Assembly (NCBI GenBank): GCA_963971535.1
Contig: OZ020593.1
Span: 15,984,148 to 16,048,147 of the forward strand
Direction of reading: 5' to 3'
Origin: Notolepis coatsorum
Lineage: Eukaryota; Chordata; Actinopteri; Aulopiformes; Paralepididae
Length of the DNA stretch: 64,000 nucleotides
Below are positions 21,315-32,491 of the stretch, piece by piece. The notes under the pieces were generated by a model. That model was given only the letters and a program-made list of their open reading frames with translations. It searched no databases and had not been told where the DNA came from. The position numbers were made by a program, and so were the translations under genes. Positions within the stretch are counted from its first letter, which is position 1, and every line of letters starts with the position of its first letter.

Positions 21315-21971
21315 TCAGTGCTTGAAGCGCTCGAACATGTGCCCCAGTTGGTCTATGTGATTGGTTAGGATGCGGTGGATGAGATCCACGTAGCGCGCCA
21401 CGTCCCCTTCCCGCGAGAAGTCCCGGCAGAACACGCCCGTCTCGGCGCACAACACGAACTTCTCGGGCATGGGGCCGTTGTCATGCACGTACTCCCAGAC
21501 GGCCAGCAGCAGCAGGCGCACCTCGTAGGGCGCGATGTGGGGGAAGATCTCGTGCACGTTGGCCAGCACCGGCGGCAGCAGCTGGCCCTCGCCCATGCAG
21601 GACACCAGGAGGCAGGAGGCCTGCAGGTCCCAGGGCGAGTCCAGGGCCGAGGCCTCCCGCGAGGCCTCCCAGTGGGCCAGCAGCGTGGCCAGCAGCTCCC
21701 GCAGCAGCGCGGAGCAGCAGCAGAGGGCCGGGCGCCCGGCGGCCACCACCTGCAGCAGCGGGAAGATCAGCTTCGGGTGGTCCTCGAAGCAGCGGCGGAC
21801 GCGGAGGTCGCGCTCCACCGTGGTGCGTGCATGGCTCACCGGCGGCCACGGCAGCTCCCTGTTGGCCACCTCGGGCCAGATGTTCTCCAGCAGCGCCATC
21901 GCCACCACCTGGGCCGCCTCGGAGGTGGTGCTGCAGCACTGGACCATCACGGCCATGAGAGTCTGGACGTT
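21315..21971 (-). CDS. ints5: INTS5 last coding exon (Integrator complex subunit 5 C-terminus)
   Basis: On the minus strand an acceptor CCTCTCAG lies just before AAC GTC CAG, and the frame runs 218 codons to TGA at 21317-21315. It matches the conserved C-terminus of INTS5: a VQCC segment, the WPP..HARTTVERDLR block, PALCCCSALLRELLATLLAHWEASR, SPWDLQASCLL, LPPVLANVHEIF, APYEVRLLLLAVW, the DFSREGD motif and a final IDQLGHMFERF. INTS5 is a helical-repeat scaffold subunit of Integrator, the nuclear complex that cleaves snRNA and paused nascent transcripts. The exon starts in phase 0. GC is high compared with the AT-rich introns. Confidence 0.93.
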   Translation of the reverse strand, partial: NVQTLMAVMVQCCSTTSEAAQVVAMALLENIWPEVANRELPWPPVSHARTTVERDLRVRRCFEDHPKLIFPLLQVVAAGRPALCCCSALLRELLATLLAHWEASREASALDSPWDLQASCLLVSCMGEGQLLPPVLANVHEIFPHIAPYEVRLLLLAVWEYVHDNGPMPEKFVLCAETGVFCRDFSREGDVARYVDLIHRILTNHIDQLGHMFERFKH

Positions 21972-22202
21972 CTGAGAGGGGGGGGGGGGGGGCGGGGGGG
22001 TTGAGAAACAGAGAGAAAGGAGAGGAGAGAACGAGAGAGATGAGAGGGGGGAGAGAGAAGAGACAGAAAGAGCGAGAGGAGAGAAAAAGAGAGAGAGAGA
22101 GAGAAAGAGGGGGGTAGAGAGAAGTAGAGAAAGGGGGGAGGTAGAGAGATAGACAGACAGAGGGAGAGAGAGAGAGAGAGGTGGGGGGGGGAGAAACAGA
22201 GA
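21972..22202. repeat. CT-rich tract upstream of the last INTS5 acceptor
   Basis: On the minus strand the last ~230 nt of the intron are C/T-rich, with an almost pure C run of about 25 nt next to CTCTCAG. Scattered other bases interrupt the distal part. It acts as, or has grown from, the polypyrimidine tract. Confidence 0.8.
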
Positions 22203-23316
22203 GACATGATGAAGACCATAAGTTATTAGGTGTATTTATTTACACACATTCCTGAAGAGAAATCATGAATCTGAATATAGGTTTACTATATTGAAATAAT
22301 AGGTCTACTGGTCTGGTTTACTCAAAAACCTTTTTGCCGGTTTCAACAAGTTCAATTATTGACTTTTTAAGACCTTTTTTTAATACCACTAAGAGCAAAG
22401 TTTAATACCAATTTCACGACCATACTAGTAGCAAGTAGCAACAACAAAAACACTGACCTGGCGGCTGCACGTTGGCAGTTTAAATGATCAGGCGTTCCAG
22501 ACAAGCGCTCGCCGCTCGGCAGACGCGGTAGCCCCGCAAACATTTCATATATTCAATATTATTTAATATCCCGACAAAACTTTATACCTTATGCAAATAA
22601 AATTCTATGCCTTTTTAATACCTTTTAAGGCCTTCAATTGAGAATTATGAATGTAAGACTTTTTAAAAGAGTGATTTCTAAATGAAAAATAAACTCATTG
22701 GAACTTTCTCAACTCATCGTGAATCGTTTTTACTCCAAAGATGTTTTACAGACAAGAAATGCAGCAAATATAATTAAGAACTTGCATACCTGGCCTGCTG
22801 TGTCTAGAGTTAGTCTGTAAGGAGCTCAGTCTTTATCACCTACAGAACACCTGCTGTGTCTAGAGTTAGTCTGTAAGGAGCTCAGTCTATCACCTACAGA
22901 ACACACGTCTACATTTAACTTTTTATTTTTTTTTATTTTTACATTTTAAAGTTAAATGCATCAATCTGGTGCACTTTGAGAGCAAAATAAAGAGGCTATG
23001 ATGAACTTTGTGCTCAAAACACAAAATCGACTAGACTGCAGTGCTTTCTCCCTGCAGCCTTTTCCTCAGGTCAGTATTTTACATTAAGCACCCCCACAGC
23101 CAAAATGAAAATGATAAAAAATAAAAAATAAAAATTATTTGTATTTTTTTATTTTTTATTTTTTTAATAGTCTAGTTCATAGCAGCGGCGGTCCTAATTA
23201 GGGGAAACACTGGATGGGTCTAATTTGGAACCAGCCGGGGGTTGTGAGCAAGGTGACTGTCAGTGGTGAATCCCCAAGTTCCGTTTCAGCACCTCGGACA
23301 GCGATGTGCAGATCCT
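22203..23316. other. Intron sequence with decayed repeats; no exon seen
   Basis: 22320-22690 is AT-rich repeat-like sequence (TTTTTAAGACC, TTTAATACC, CTTTTTAATACC) resembling a degraded MITE. A ~54-bp segment starting GCTGTGTCTAGAGTTAGTC is duplicated in tandem at 22797-22905. 22930-23215 matches the flanks of the hAT element at 46354-47514 (AAAGTTAAATGCATCAATC, AGCAAAATAAAGAGGC) and ends GGGGAAACACTGG, so it is another partial copy. I looked here on the minus strand for the missing INTS5 segment and did not find it. Confidence 0.5.
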
Positions 23317-24178
23317 TAATCCTCCCCTGGATAACTCCTGCTGGGTGTAATAATGCTCCCCTGGATAACTCCTGCTGGGTGTAATAATCCTCACCTGGAT
23401 AACTCCTGCTGGGTGTAATAATGCTCCCCTGGATAACTCCTGCTGGGTGTAATAATGCTCCCCTGGATAACTCCTGCTGGGTGTAATAATCCTCACCTGG
23501 ATAACTCCTGCTGGGTGTAATAATCCTCACCTGGATAACTCCTGCTGGGTGTAATAATCCTCCCCTGGATAACTCCTGCTGGGTGTAATAATCCTCACCT
23601 GGATAACTCCTGCTGGGTGTAATAATGCTCCCCTGGATAACTCCTGCTGGGTGTAATAATCCTCACCTGGATAACTCCTGCTGGGTGTAATAATCCTCCC
23701 CTGGATAACTCCTGCTGGGTGTAATAATCCTCACCTGGATAACTCCTGCTGGGTGTAATAATGCTCCCCTGGATAACTCCTGCTGGGTGTAATAATCCTC
23801 ACCTGGATAACTCCTGCTGGGTGTAATAATCCTCCCCTGGATAACTCCTGCTGGGTGTAATAATGCTCCCCTGGATAACTCCTGCTGGGTGTAATAATCC
23901 TACCCTGCTGGGTGTAATAATCCTCCCCTGGATAACTCCTGCTGGGTGTAATAATCCTACCCTGCTGGGTGTAATAATCCTCCCCTGGATAACCCCTGCT
24001 GGGTGTAATAATCCTCCCCTGCTGGGTGTAATAATCCTCCCCTGCTGGGTGTAATAATCCTCCCCTGGATAACTCCTGCTGGGTGTAATAATCCTCCCCT
24101 GCTGGGTGTAATAATCCTCCCCTGGATAACTCCTGCTGGGTGTAATAATCCTCCCCTGCTGGGTGTAATAATCCTCAC
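23317..24178. repeat. 34-bp minisatellite abutting the INTS5 splice donor, ~27 units
   Basis: Read on the minus strand, each full unit starts G(T/G)GAGG or GGGAGC, continues ATTATTACACCCAGCAGG and ends AGTTATCCAG. About 27 units are present. Those nearest the exon are often shortened to 22-23 bp by loss of the AGTTATCCAG end. Seven unit junctions read CCAG followed by GTGAGG, the same as the true donor at 24179/24178; the others have GGGAGG or GGGAGC. The 34-bp length shifts the frame each unit, and all three minus-strand frames are free of stops over most of the array. Confidence 0.93.
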
Positions 24179-24976
24179 CTGGGAGTGGGTAACCCCCTCC
24201 TCCATGTCGGCCAGCCGGCCCCCGGGCAGCCGGCCCCCGAACAGGTGGGCGATGCCCTGGTGCAGCGCGCACTCCACCAGCTGCTCCAGCAATATGTTCA
24301 GGCCGATTGAGGAGAAGGCGGCCAGGTGCGACAGCAGCAGCACCGAGCAGCTCACCGCCTCGCTCGCCTGCTGGCTGTCCCCCCCCTTCCCCCGCCGCGG
24401 CAGCGACAGGAAGAAGTGGGCGATGGCCGTGTGGGCGAGCAGCAGGAGGTGCGGGGCGGAGAGGTTGCGCGGCAGCGGGCTGCAGGAGAGGAGGCGGGCG
24501 GCGGCGTGCGACACGGCCGCGTCGTCGTGCATCAGGAGCGGGCAGAAGTCGTGGAGGTGCACCGATACGGCCGCGCCCACCTGCAGCGCCATGGAGGACT
24601 GGGCGCCGCCGGCCCCCTGCTCCTCGTCGCGGCTCTGCACGGCCGCCGCCAGGTTGAGCAGCAGCGTGCGTGGCGCCGTGTTGTACGTTTTGATCTGGGC
24701 CACGATGCGCATTATGGCGTCCGGCACCAGGTCCGGCAGGCTGGCGGACAACAGGGTGTGGAGCTGCCAGGCCAGCGCCAGCTCCTCCGGGTTGCGGGCC
24801 TGCGTCAGCAGCTGGCAGAGGGCCTCCGTGGCCACGCTGAGGCCCCCGTACACCGACAGCAGGCAGAGCAGCTGGTGGAACCAGAGGTGGCACTTCCTCT
24901 CCAGCCGCAGCGTCTTGGCGCACAGCTCCCCCACGTGGCCCTGCAGCTCCTCCAGGAAGGGCACCACATGCTGCGC
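24179..24976 (-). CDS. ints5: INTS5 internal coding exon
   Basis: Bounded on the minus strand by acceptor CTCCTCCCAG before GCG CAG CAT and by donor TCC CAG followed by GTGAGG. It is 798 bp, 266 codons, phase 0 at both ends. The translation carries conserved INTS5 blocks: VPFLEELQGHVGELC, LRLERKCHLWFHQLLCLLSVY, RNPEELALAWQLH, SVHLHDFCPLLMHDD and LLEQLVECALHQGIAHLFGG. It joins in frame to the exon ending at 39093. The exon ends shortly after the LFGG motif, and the next visible exon resumes some tens of residues further along the family, so a segment is missing in between. Long open frames on the other strand and in other frames reflect its high GC. Confidence 0.93.
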
Positions 24977-25390
24977 CTGGGAGGAGGGGTGGGCATCGTT
25001 AGGATCTTATCGACACTACTACTCTTTATCAATACTGCTTAACGGTTCGGTACTTTATCGATACTCTTATCGGTTCTTTTAGATTATTATTATTTAAAAA
25101 AAATATGTATACATTTATTATTTGAACGGCTTAAGGCTATATCTGTACTTGATGTTTGTTTGTTGTGTTGCATATTTGAAATAAACTTCAATCAAATCAA
25201 ATCAAATCCCCCTCTCTTAAAAACAAAAACCTGTGTTTAACCTAGCCATCTATAAAACATCATGCGACATCATGTGAAACAAAATGTCCTACTCCCCTAA
25301 AGAAAGAAATACATAGCAAACATGACTCACGTTATCCAATAGTGCTGCTGCTTTTTATTTTGTTAAAATCTTTTAGTTAATAAGACTAAA
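24977..25390. other. Intron start, no gene; decayed LINE tail
   Basis: 24990-25080 has CGATAC/TATCGGTTC strings typical of a decayed hAT MITE end. 25150-25210 ends CAATCAAATCAAATCAAATC, a repeated 3' tail of a LINE without coding part. AAGACTAAA at 25382-25390 is the left flank of the L1-like insertion. Confidence 0.45.
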
Positions 25391-25972
25391 CGACGGAGAC
25401 TTCCGGTTTGGAGATGTGTGGGTAGTCGACCATTGAAAGAGCTCCCGGTCAAACAACATCGAAAGAATCAAGTAAAACAGTCTAAAACTGTCTAAAACAA
25501 AATAAAAAGTGATAACTCAAAGATATAAGAGAAAAGGAAGGATGACCACGAGAAAGAGCGAGAGAAAGAGGACCCCGGAGGACGTACAAACACGGAGGAA
25601 ATATCTCGACACGAGGAAATGGCGGCAGAGATAACTCAGGCGAGTGTGACTCAGGTAGACAAGAGGCGTGGAGAACGTGGAGCCCGCCTGGGTAGCGAAG
25701 ATACAAGCGACCATGATAGCCAGCGTACAAGAACTACGGGCTGACATACAGGCTAACGCAAAAGCTATCCAAGCTATACAAAATAGCATACAAACCAACA
25801 CGCAGAACATACAAGCTGGCACATTGACTAACCAACAGGCTAACGCGACAGCTAATCAAGAGCTAAAAAATAGCATACAAGCTAACCAGTGTTAATTTTG
25901 GCAGCTATTTTCATTTTAGTTTTAGTCTTAGTCACGTGTCAAGTGCTCCTTTTTCGTTTTTATCATATTTAG

Positions 25973-26675
25973 TAGGGATGCACCGAATGGGAAATTCTTG
26001 GCCGAAACCGATACTGAAAATAGAAAACAGTTGGCCGAAAACCGAAAGCCGAAAGGCCGAAAATGATTCATAGAATAGATTTTTTTTACCAATGTTGTGG
26101 AACATTATGATTATGGAAAAATATATGATTATGGCAAAACTTAACTTAAATAATAAATAATCACTATTATGGGTCCATAAAACATTTATTCAGCACTTCT
26201 GAATGCATACAGTACATTAATTCCATCTTTTCTCTGGCTGCCGCAGCGGACATCTGTGCTTTACTGAGCGCACCTTTCTAGTCCCCAGCTGAATGTGCTC
26301 GCTTGACTTGGCACAGTAGACGCGCGACAGACAGACAGCGTCAATGTGAGAAACACAATCCCCCCCCCCCTCTCGCTCTGAATAATATGCATATTAGATC
26401 ACTCGGTGATTAACCGCGACGGGCATATAGTAAATAAGGATATAAAAGCATGTTAAAGACGTATTTATTGGACGCGTTGCGCGCAGAGTTTACATAGAAA
26501 CAGCGCGACTCCCGACAGCGCGACATCATCACAACAACACGCGTTAGGTTACAGGTTGTTTCTGTTTCTGTGACATATTTTCGGTGAAAAAACTCTTTCG
26601 GCCGAAAGCCGAAAGGCCATCTTTGGCCATTTTCGGCCGAAAGTTTTCGGCCACCGAAATTTCGGTGCATCCCTA
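25973..26675. mobile_element. hAT MITE nested in the hAT element
   Basis: Termini TAGGGATGCACCGA and TCGGTGCATCCCTA, flanked by the 8-bp duplication ATATTTAG at 25965-25972 and 26676-26683. Many GGCCGAAA/TTTCGGCC motifs lie near both ends. 703 bp, no coding capacity. Confidence 0.92.
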
Positions 26676-26949
26676 ATATTTAGTCATCTTCATTTATTTT
26701 TCGTTTAGTCAGTTTTAGTCAACTAAAGGTCTGAGCATTTTAGTCTTAGTCAGTTTTTGTCTCAATTTTGGCTTTTTTGTTTTAGTCTAGATTTTTAGTC
26801 GACGAAAACAGATGACATTTTTGTCTATTTTAGTTAATGGAAAAAAACTTGTCAGAAATAGTCAACATGGAACATTTTCTGATTTAAATTGCGTATTTTT
26901 TTTTTAACCTAGGGGAATCTGAGTCGGCGGCACAAGTGATACACAGGAA

Positions 26950-27345
26950 GTATATATGTTGGTGTAGACATGGTCCAATGTATTGTTGCTCCTACAGTAT
27001 ATGATGGTGTAGACATGGTCCAATGTATTGTTGCTCCTACAGTATATGTTGGTGTAGACATGGTCCAATGTATTGTTGCTCCTACAGTATATGTTGGTGT
27101 AGACATGGTCCAATGTATTGTTGCTCCTACAGTATATATTGGTGTAGACATGGTCCAATGTATTGTTGCTCCTACAGTATATGTTGGTGTAGACATGGTC
27201 CAATGTATTGTTGCTCCTACATTATATGTTGGTGTAGACATGGTCCAATGTATTGTTGCTCCTACATTATATGTTGGTGTAGACATGGTCCAATATATTG
27301 TTGCTCCTACAGTATATGTTGGTGTAGACATGGTCCAATGTATGC
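26950..27345. repeat. 45-bp minisatellite, ~8.5 units
   Basis: Units contain GACATGGTCCAATGTATTG and GCTCCTACAGTATATG with few changes. 45 is a multiple of three, so several frames on both strands are open as 15-residue repeats; nothing suggests translation. Confidence 0.92.
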
Positions 27346-28088
27346 ATCAAAGAGAGCATTACGGATGTGGTGACGTTGTTTCTGACCAGAAAGACAACGT
27401 TGAACTCTGTCTGTCTTCTGTTTGCTGTGTCTTTCCTTTCTCTCTGCCATGTCTGTCCTCTCTCTGCTGTGTCCTTCCTCTCTGTCATGTCTGTCCTCTC
27501 TCTCTCTGCTGTGTCTGGCAGCGGTTTATTCTATAACAGGATACTGTAAACTAAGTAAACAGAACACACAGTAGTACTAGTAGTAGTACACACTGATTGC
27601 AATCTGCTTGCATAAAAACATTATATAAAATCACATTCTGAGGTCAGTGTTAAAGTGCCACATGGAATAGGTCTGGTTAGTGGTTAGAGGTGGTCTAGGT
27701 CTGGTTAGGGTAACTTAGGGGTAGTTAAGCATTCATTATAATTTATTATTATTATTTAGATAGATGGATGTAAAGGGCTAGACCAACTCTTAACCCCTAT
27801 CCGGACCTAGACCACCTCTAAGTCACAACCCTAACTTAGGGGTTCAAGTTAGAGGTGGTCTAGGTCTGGTTAGGGGTTAGAGTTAGAGGTGGTCTAGGTC
27901 TGGTTATACTGATCCGATACCAGTGCATACATAAAAAAAAATTATATTATGTAAATTATAAAACTTTTCTTTCTTTTCTTTTTTTACAGCTACTGTTTTA
28001 TATATACTGTTTTTTTTAGTAATAACTAGAAAGTAATGGTATTTATTCAACAACAGGTGATTGTATAGATTAGTATTAGTATAATTAA

Positions 28089-28629
28089 TAGGGCTGTCAG
28101 TTTATCTCGTTAATTTGATTAATTAATTACACAGCAAATTATTGCGTTATGAAAATTTATTACAAAAAAAAAGAAAAAAAAAGAAAAGTTTTTTTTATCT
28201 CATTCATTCCATAATAATGTAGAATACACATTTACAGATTTTTTTTTTAATATGGTCCAATTTCATGTTCTTGGTGTCAATCTGCGCGGTGATTGATTGA
28301 ATGACATTTTTATTTTGAGTAAATTGTAATGAACCAAATGAGAATATCAATACATTTTTTTTTATCTTTGACTGTGAATAACACCATGCTCAAATTGACC
28401 AGACCTGAAAAATCTAAGCAAATTAATAGATGGAAGATGATTAAACAGAAGGTTTTGTAGATACAGTACTGAATTCTGCCATCCGGACACATGCAATTTG
28501 AAATATGATTATAGAATATAGAATATCAGGCATAAAATGGTTATGCAATTAAAATGCGATTAATTAGATTAATTAATTACAAATCCTGTAATTTATTAGA
28601 TTAATTTTTTTAATCGCCTGACAGCACTA
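28089..28629. mobile_element. hAT MITE nested in the hAT element (second)
   Basis: Termini TAGGGCTGTCAG and CTGACAGCACTA, flanked by ATAATTAA at 28081-28088 and 28630-28637. Subterminal TTAATTAATTAC and GATTAATTAGATTAATTAA repeats. 541 bp, noncoding. Confidence 0.92.
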
Positions 28630-30290
28630 ATAATTAATTCACAACTAAGCTCAATGAGTTCACCCACGGAATGGTTGTTGGTACATTGGTTCCGCACGGA
28701 CGTTACACGTTGTTGCGCACTTCCTATCCAGAAGGCTCCGTTTAGGTTGGCTAGTAGCAGAGGCTCTGTTGTGATTTTTAATGCAAAATAAATATTCAAC
28801 ATTCTCTTTTGAGACTCCGCCTCAGACTCTTATCATTTGGCACTAAAAGCTAAACATTGTCACGGGTATGGCTGTCTGCATTATGTCATTAATTGTGTGC
28901 GAGAGGTCGATCGTTATGTTAGCGTGAGCTAGCTTAGCCACTAGCTAACGCGAGCTAGATGGAAATACAAACAATGTAATGTTAGTGGTGAAAAAGTGAT
29001 TTACCTTGGAATACTCCTTTGCCAACTTGCTGTACTTTGCTTGCAGGTCTGCAGCTGGATTATGAATAGTCCCATCTTTAGCCAAGGTAAGGTTAAGCTA
29101 AAACTAGCTTTTCAAATAGCTCCAGCTAATGCTAATAACATAGCTCCCCGTCACACTGCTCTACTCGGGACGATGGCATTAAGAAAAGTTATAATTATTT
29201 TGTCTCGTCTTGTTTTAGTCAATAATATCAATATACATGAAGAGAAATTTTCATCCTGGTTTTTATAAAATTACATTTTTGTGTCGTCAGTTGTGGTCAA
29301 CGATATTTAATAAACTATTTAGTCTCGTTAGCGTGACATGGTCTTCAATAAAGTGACGTCACGTTGTCGTCATGAAAAAAACCTTCGTTGACGAACATCT
29401 TTCGTCATCAATTTAGTCAACAAAATTAACACTGAAGCTAACGCAATGGCTAACCAGGCGAGCACGCAGAATATCCAAAGCAACATCGATGGATTAAGGG
29501 AAGAGTTGAAGAGGGGACAGGACGAGCTCAGAGGGGAAATGGATAAAGGACTCGAGGCAATGGATGGAAAAATACAGGAACAAGAGAAAGACATAAAGAT
29601 GTTGGAAGAAAGGACGGCTGAAACGGAAGAATAGAATACAGAAATGCATGATATTCTAAAGGCGACGCTCGAACAACAGAACATGTTGAGAGAAAAGTTA
29701 ATGGACTTGGAGGGGAGGTCGAGGAGAAACAACATACGAATATGGGGACAGAAAGAGGGGATGGAAGGAGACTCGATGATCAAATTTGTGGACAGCCTAA
29801 TTCGAAGAGAATTGAAGATGACAGCCCTCGACAAGACAGGGATTCAAAGAGCACACAGGACACTGGCGCCGAAGCCGCGGTTGGACAAGCCACCGAGAGC
29901 AGTTATAGTCAACTTCTTGGAATTCGAGGTCAAGGAGAACATTCTTAGAGCAGCCTGGCAGAAGAGGATGGAGGTGGAGGGAAAGAGTAACCTTCGACCA
30001 TGATTATGCAACAGAGCTACGTTCAGATAGAAAAAACTCTGAAGGAAGGAGGAATCAGATTTCAATCGCCAATGACCACGCTGAAGGTCCATTGGAATGA
30101 AGGCGCAAAGGTGTACAACGACGTGCGGGAGGCGGCGAGGGACATGAACCGGAGAGGATGGAAGGTGCCGGGAGGAGAAGAGAAGGGGCCGACGCTGTTA
30201 CAGAGGCTGGAGAGGGCGAGGAGATGGAACAGGGTCGGCGGGGGACGAGGAGGAGGCGAGGAGAATGGGAAGGTGAAGGGGATCTGAATC

Positions 30291-31057
30291 GATTCAAAGC
30301 AGATCAACTGAGAAGGAGGACGCAAAGACACGGAGAAGGGGGGCAGAGAGGAGACGAGAGGGGACACGGTGATCCAAGGGAGGATAAGTACAATACACGC
30401 ACAATACAGGTTAATGTATACATGAGAAGGACTGATGCAATGAGAAGATGGTAAAGTACATACGAGATAATTAAACCAAAAATTAGAAAGAAGGGCATGG
30501 AGATTCAAGACACATTAGACTGATATACATATGACGCACACAATACAAGAAAGTGAAAACATGAAAAATACTTATGCAGGAGGAAGATGATAAAGCACAT
30601 GCGAGATAATTATACCGAAAGTGATAAAAAAGGACATGTGGATTCAAGAGATATATTGAGACAGACATTAAAGGAACACAGGAGTACACATGTCGCATAA
30701 CACAATTAAACAGGAACATGAAAGTGACTAATACAGAGCTTATGACCAGGAGCTCGGAGGTCGCACACAGAAAGAGTTAGACATATATAGTGCGCTTTTT
30801 TTAGCCACTAGGGGGAGCCCTCTCACTAGGAGAGCCACTACTCCCCACCCACCAGCGGGGGAAGGAGGGGTACGAATGAGACCCTCAACTGCCATGGAAG
30901 TTCCAAGTGTAAATGTGGATGTTAATGTTTATTATGGTTATATGTATGTAAATCAGACGGAGATAGCAGAGGCTACAACCACAAGTATTATTTTATGTGA
31001 CATGGGTAGAACGGGAAAACAATTGGAAAAGAAATTACACAAGTTAAGGGTATAAAA
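30291..31057 (+). other. L1 inter-ORF region
   Basis: This links L1 ORF1 and ORF2. It holds A-rich sequence with repeated TACATACGAGATAATTA-type blocks near 30458 and 30600. No separate gene is seen. Confidence 0.6.
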
Positions 31058-31262
31058 ATGATGTCGTTAAATGTGAATGGTATGAATAATCCGATCAAGA
31101 GGACTAAGGTGATGACGAAACTTAAGAAAGAGGAGGCGCAGGTCATCTTCTTACAAGAAACACATCTAATATCACAAGAACATGAAAAGCTGAAGAGATT
31201 CGGGTATGAAAATCTGTTCTATAGTTCTTTTAAACAGAACCTTAGAAGAGGAGTAGCTCACC

Positions 31263-32262
31263 GGTTCTACATATTATTTTTACGCACAGTTATTGTTATG
31301 TTTGAAGGCTCACGGTGTTCCATTAAGGATACCAATTGTACACCACAGATACCACAAATTCTCAATTACTAACGTCCTCGTATGAAATCCTCCACCTAGA
31401 ATCAGTCTGGAGGAGGGATATACCAGACCTGGAGATAGATTTTGATTGGCAAGAAGCCTGGGCAAATGTTTGACTTGCATCAAGGAACCCGGACCATCAA
31501 CAAATCAATCTTAACTATATTCATAGGACATACTTGACCCCTATAAGACTGAACAGAATGGGTCTTAAACAAGACTCCAAATGCTCCTTATGTACAAATG
31601 GGGACATTTATTGTACTGGGACTGGGACATGTACTGGGACTGCCCACCAGTTAAGATATTCTGGAAAGAAGTGACCCAGCAATTATCAAATCTCTTAACT
31701 CTGAATATACCTGTACACCCCTCTGTATTACTGCTGAATGATGTTTTTGAGTGTGCAGTACCCATACAGCTAAAGAGATTGGCTTTATCTGGTATCACAG
31801 TGGCTAAAAAGCTGATAGCATCACGATGGTTTCAACCGGAAAAAATGTGCCGGAAGGTCTGGATTCTTACATATCTCGATGTGATTTATCTAGAAATATC
31901 TACAGCAAGAATTTTGGGTCTCAATGAATCCAAAATGACAATGTGGTTAGAAGTGGTGGAGAGAATAAAAACTAGCATATAATGGTAATGCCTGGTTAGG
32001 AGCGAATGATAATGGGTGGAATTTCCAATGGGAGGTCCGGGGGGGGGGGGGGGGGGGGGGGGGGGGTAGCGAGCAGGAGCATATGTATGTAGGGTATTAG
32101 ATAGCAGGTGTTAGGTGTATATCTTGTATAAGACATTTATCTAAATGGTGATTTCATTGGATGTGCACTGTTAATTAATGCTTGTATATCTAATTTTATG
32201 TTGTCATGTTTGTTTATGTGTTTGTTTAAAAAAAGAGTACAAAAAAAAAAGTACAAAAAAAA
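31263..32262 (+). mobile_element. Second L1-like fragment inserted in L1 ORF2
   Basis: A 5'-truncated L1 3' end: a broken GLKQDSKCSLCTNG-type zinc knuckle, FWKEV near 31660, QLKRLALSGITVAKK and an open frame to 31981, then a 3' UTR with a 25-bp G run at 32040 and an A-rich tail (AAAAAAAAAAGAG). GAGTAGCT occurs at the left junction (near 31251) and after the tail (near 32264), as expected of target-primed insertion. Confidence 0.8.
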
Positions 32263-32491
32263 AAGAGTAGCTATACTAATTAAGAACACAGTGAAGTTTG
32301 AAATGATCAGGGAAATAAGGTATAAAGAGGGGAGGTATGTAATGGTCAAGGGGAAAATAGAAGGTCAAATGGTAACACTAGTGAATGTATATGCTCCTCC
32401 ACCAGACAGTGAGAAATATCTATTTGAAACGATCTTTGATATCATAGCGTTGGAAGGGGAGGGGGTCCTGATCTGTACAGGTGATTTCAAT

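Larger units (their letters stand above)
25887..29434. mobile_element. hAT element, nonautonomous, 3.5 kb, in L1 ORF1
   Basis: Termini CAGTGTTAATTTTG and CAAAATTAACACTG are inverted repeats, flanked by an exact 8-bp duplication AAGCTAAC (25879-25886 and 29435-29442), diagnostic of hAT transposition. Subterminal TTTTAGTC and AGTCAAC motifs recur many times. No transposase frame remains. It carries two younger hAT MITEs, a 45-bp minisatellite and an inverted pair of GGTGGTCTAGGTCTGG blocks near 27690-27900. Confidence 0.9.
25541..30290 (+). pseudogene. L1-like ORF1 (RNA-binding chaperone), interrupted
   Basis: The N-terminal part, starting ATGACCACG at 25541 with a frame change near 25650, has a Gln/Asn/Ala-rich coiled coil (QANAKAIQAIQNSIQ). 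It is interrupted at 25887 by a hAT element and resumes at 29435 in the same style (MANQASTQNIQSNIDGLREE). A TAG at 29632-29634 breaks the coiled coil. The central RNA-binding domain follows (LEGRSRRNNIRIWG, IQRAHRTLAPKP, PRAVIVNFLEF). The C-terminal FDHDYATE block near 29995 is reached only after a frameshift. ORF1 of L1 elements binds the element's own RNA as a trimer. This copy is dead. Confidence 0.83.

Noticed and set aside
21375..22004. Long plus-strand and alternate-frame ORFs over the last INTS5 exon
   Set aside because: Shadow frames of a GC-rich exon; only the minus frame ending at 21315 shows conserved INTS5 blocks and splice sites.
23317..24178. Possible CRISPR-like array
   Set aside because: The units are contiguous tandem repeats without unique spacers, in an obvious vertebrate intron.
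26950..27345. Repeat protein of 15-residue units
   Set aside because: All frames are similarly open because the period is 45 bp; it lies inside a nonautonomous hAT element.
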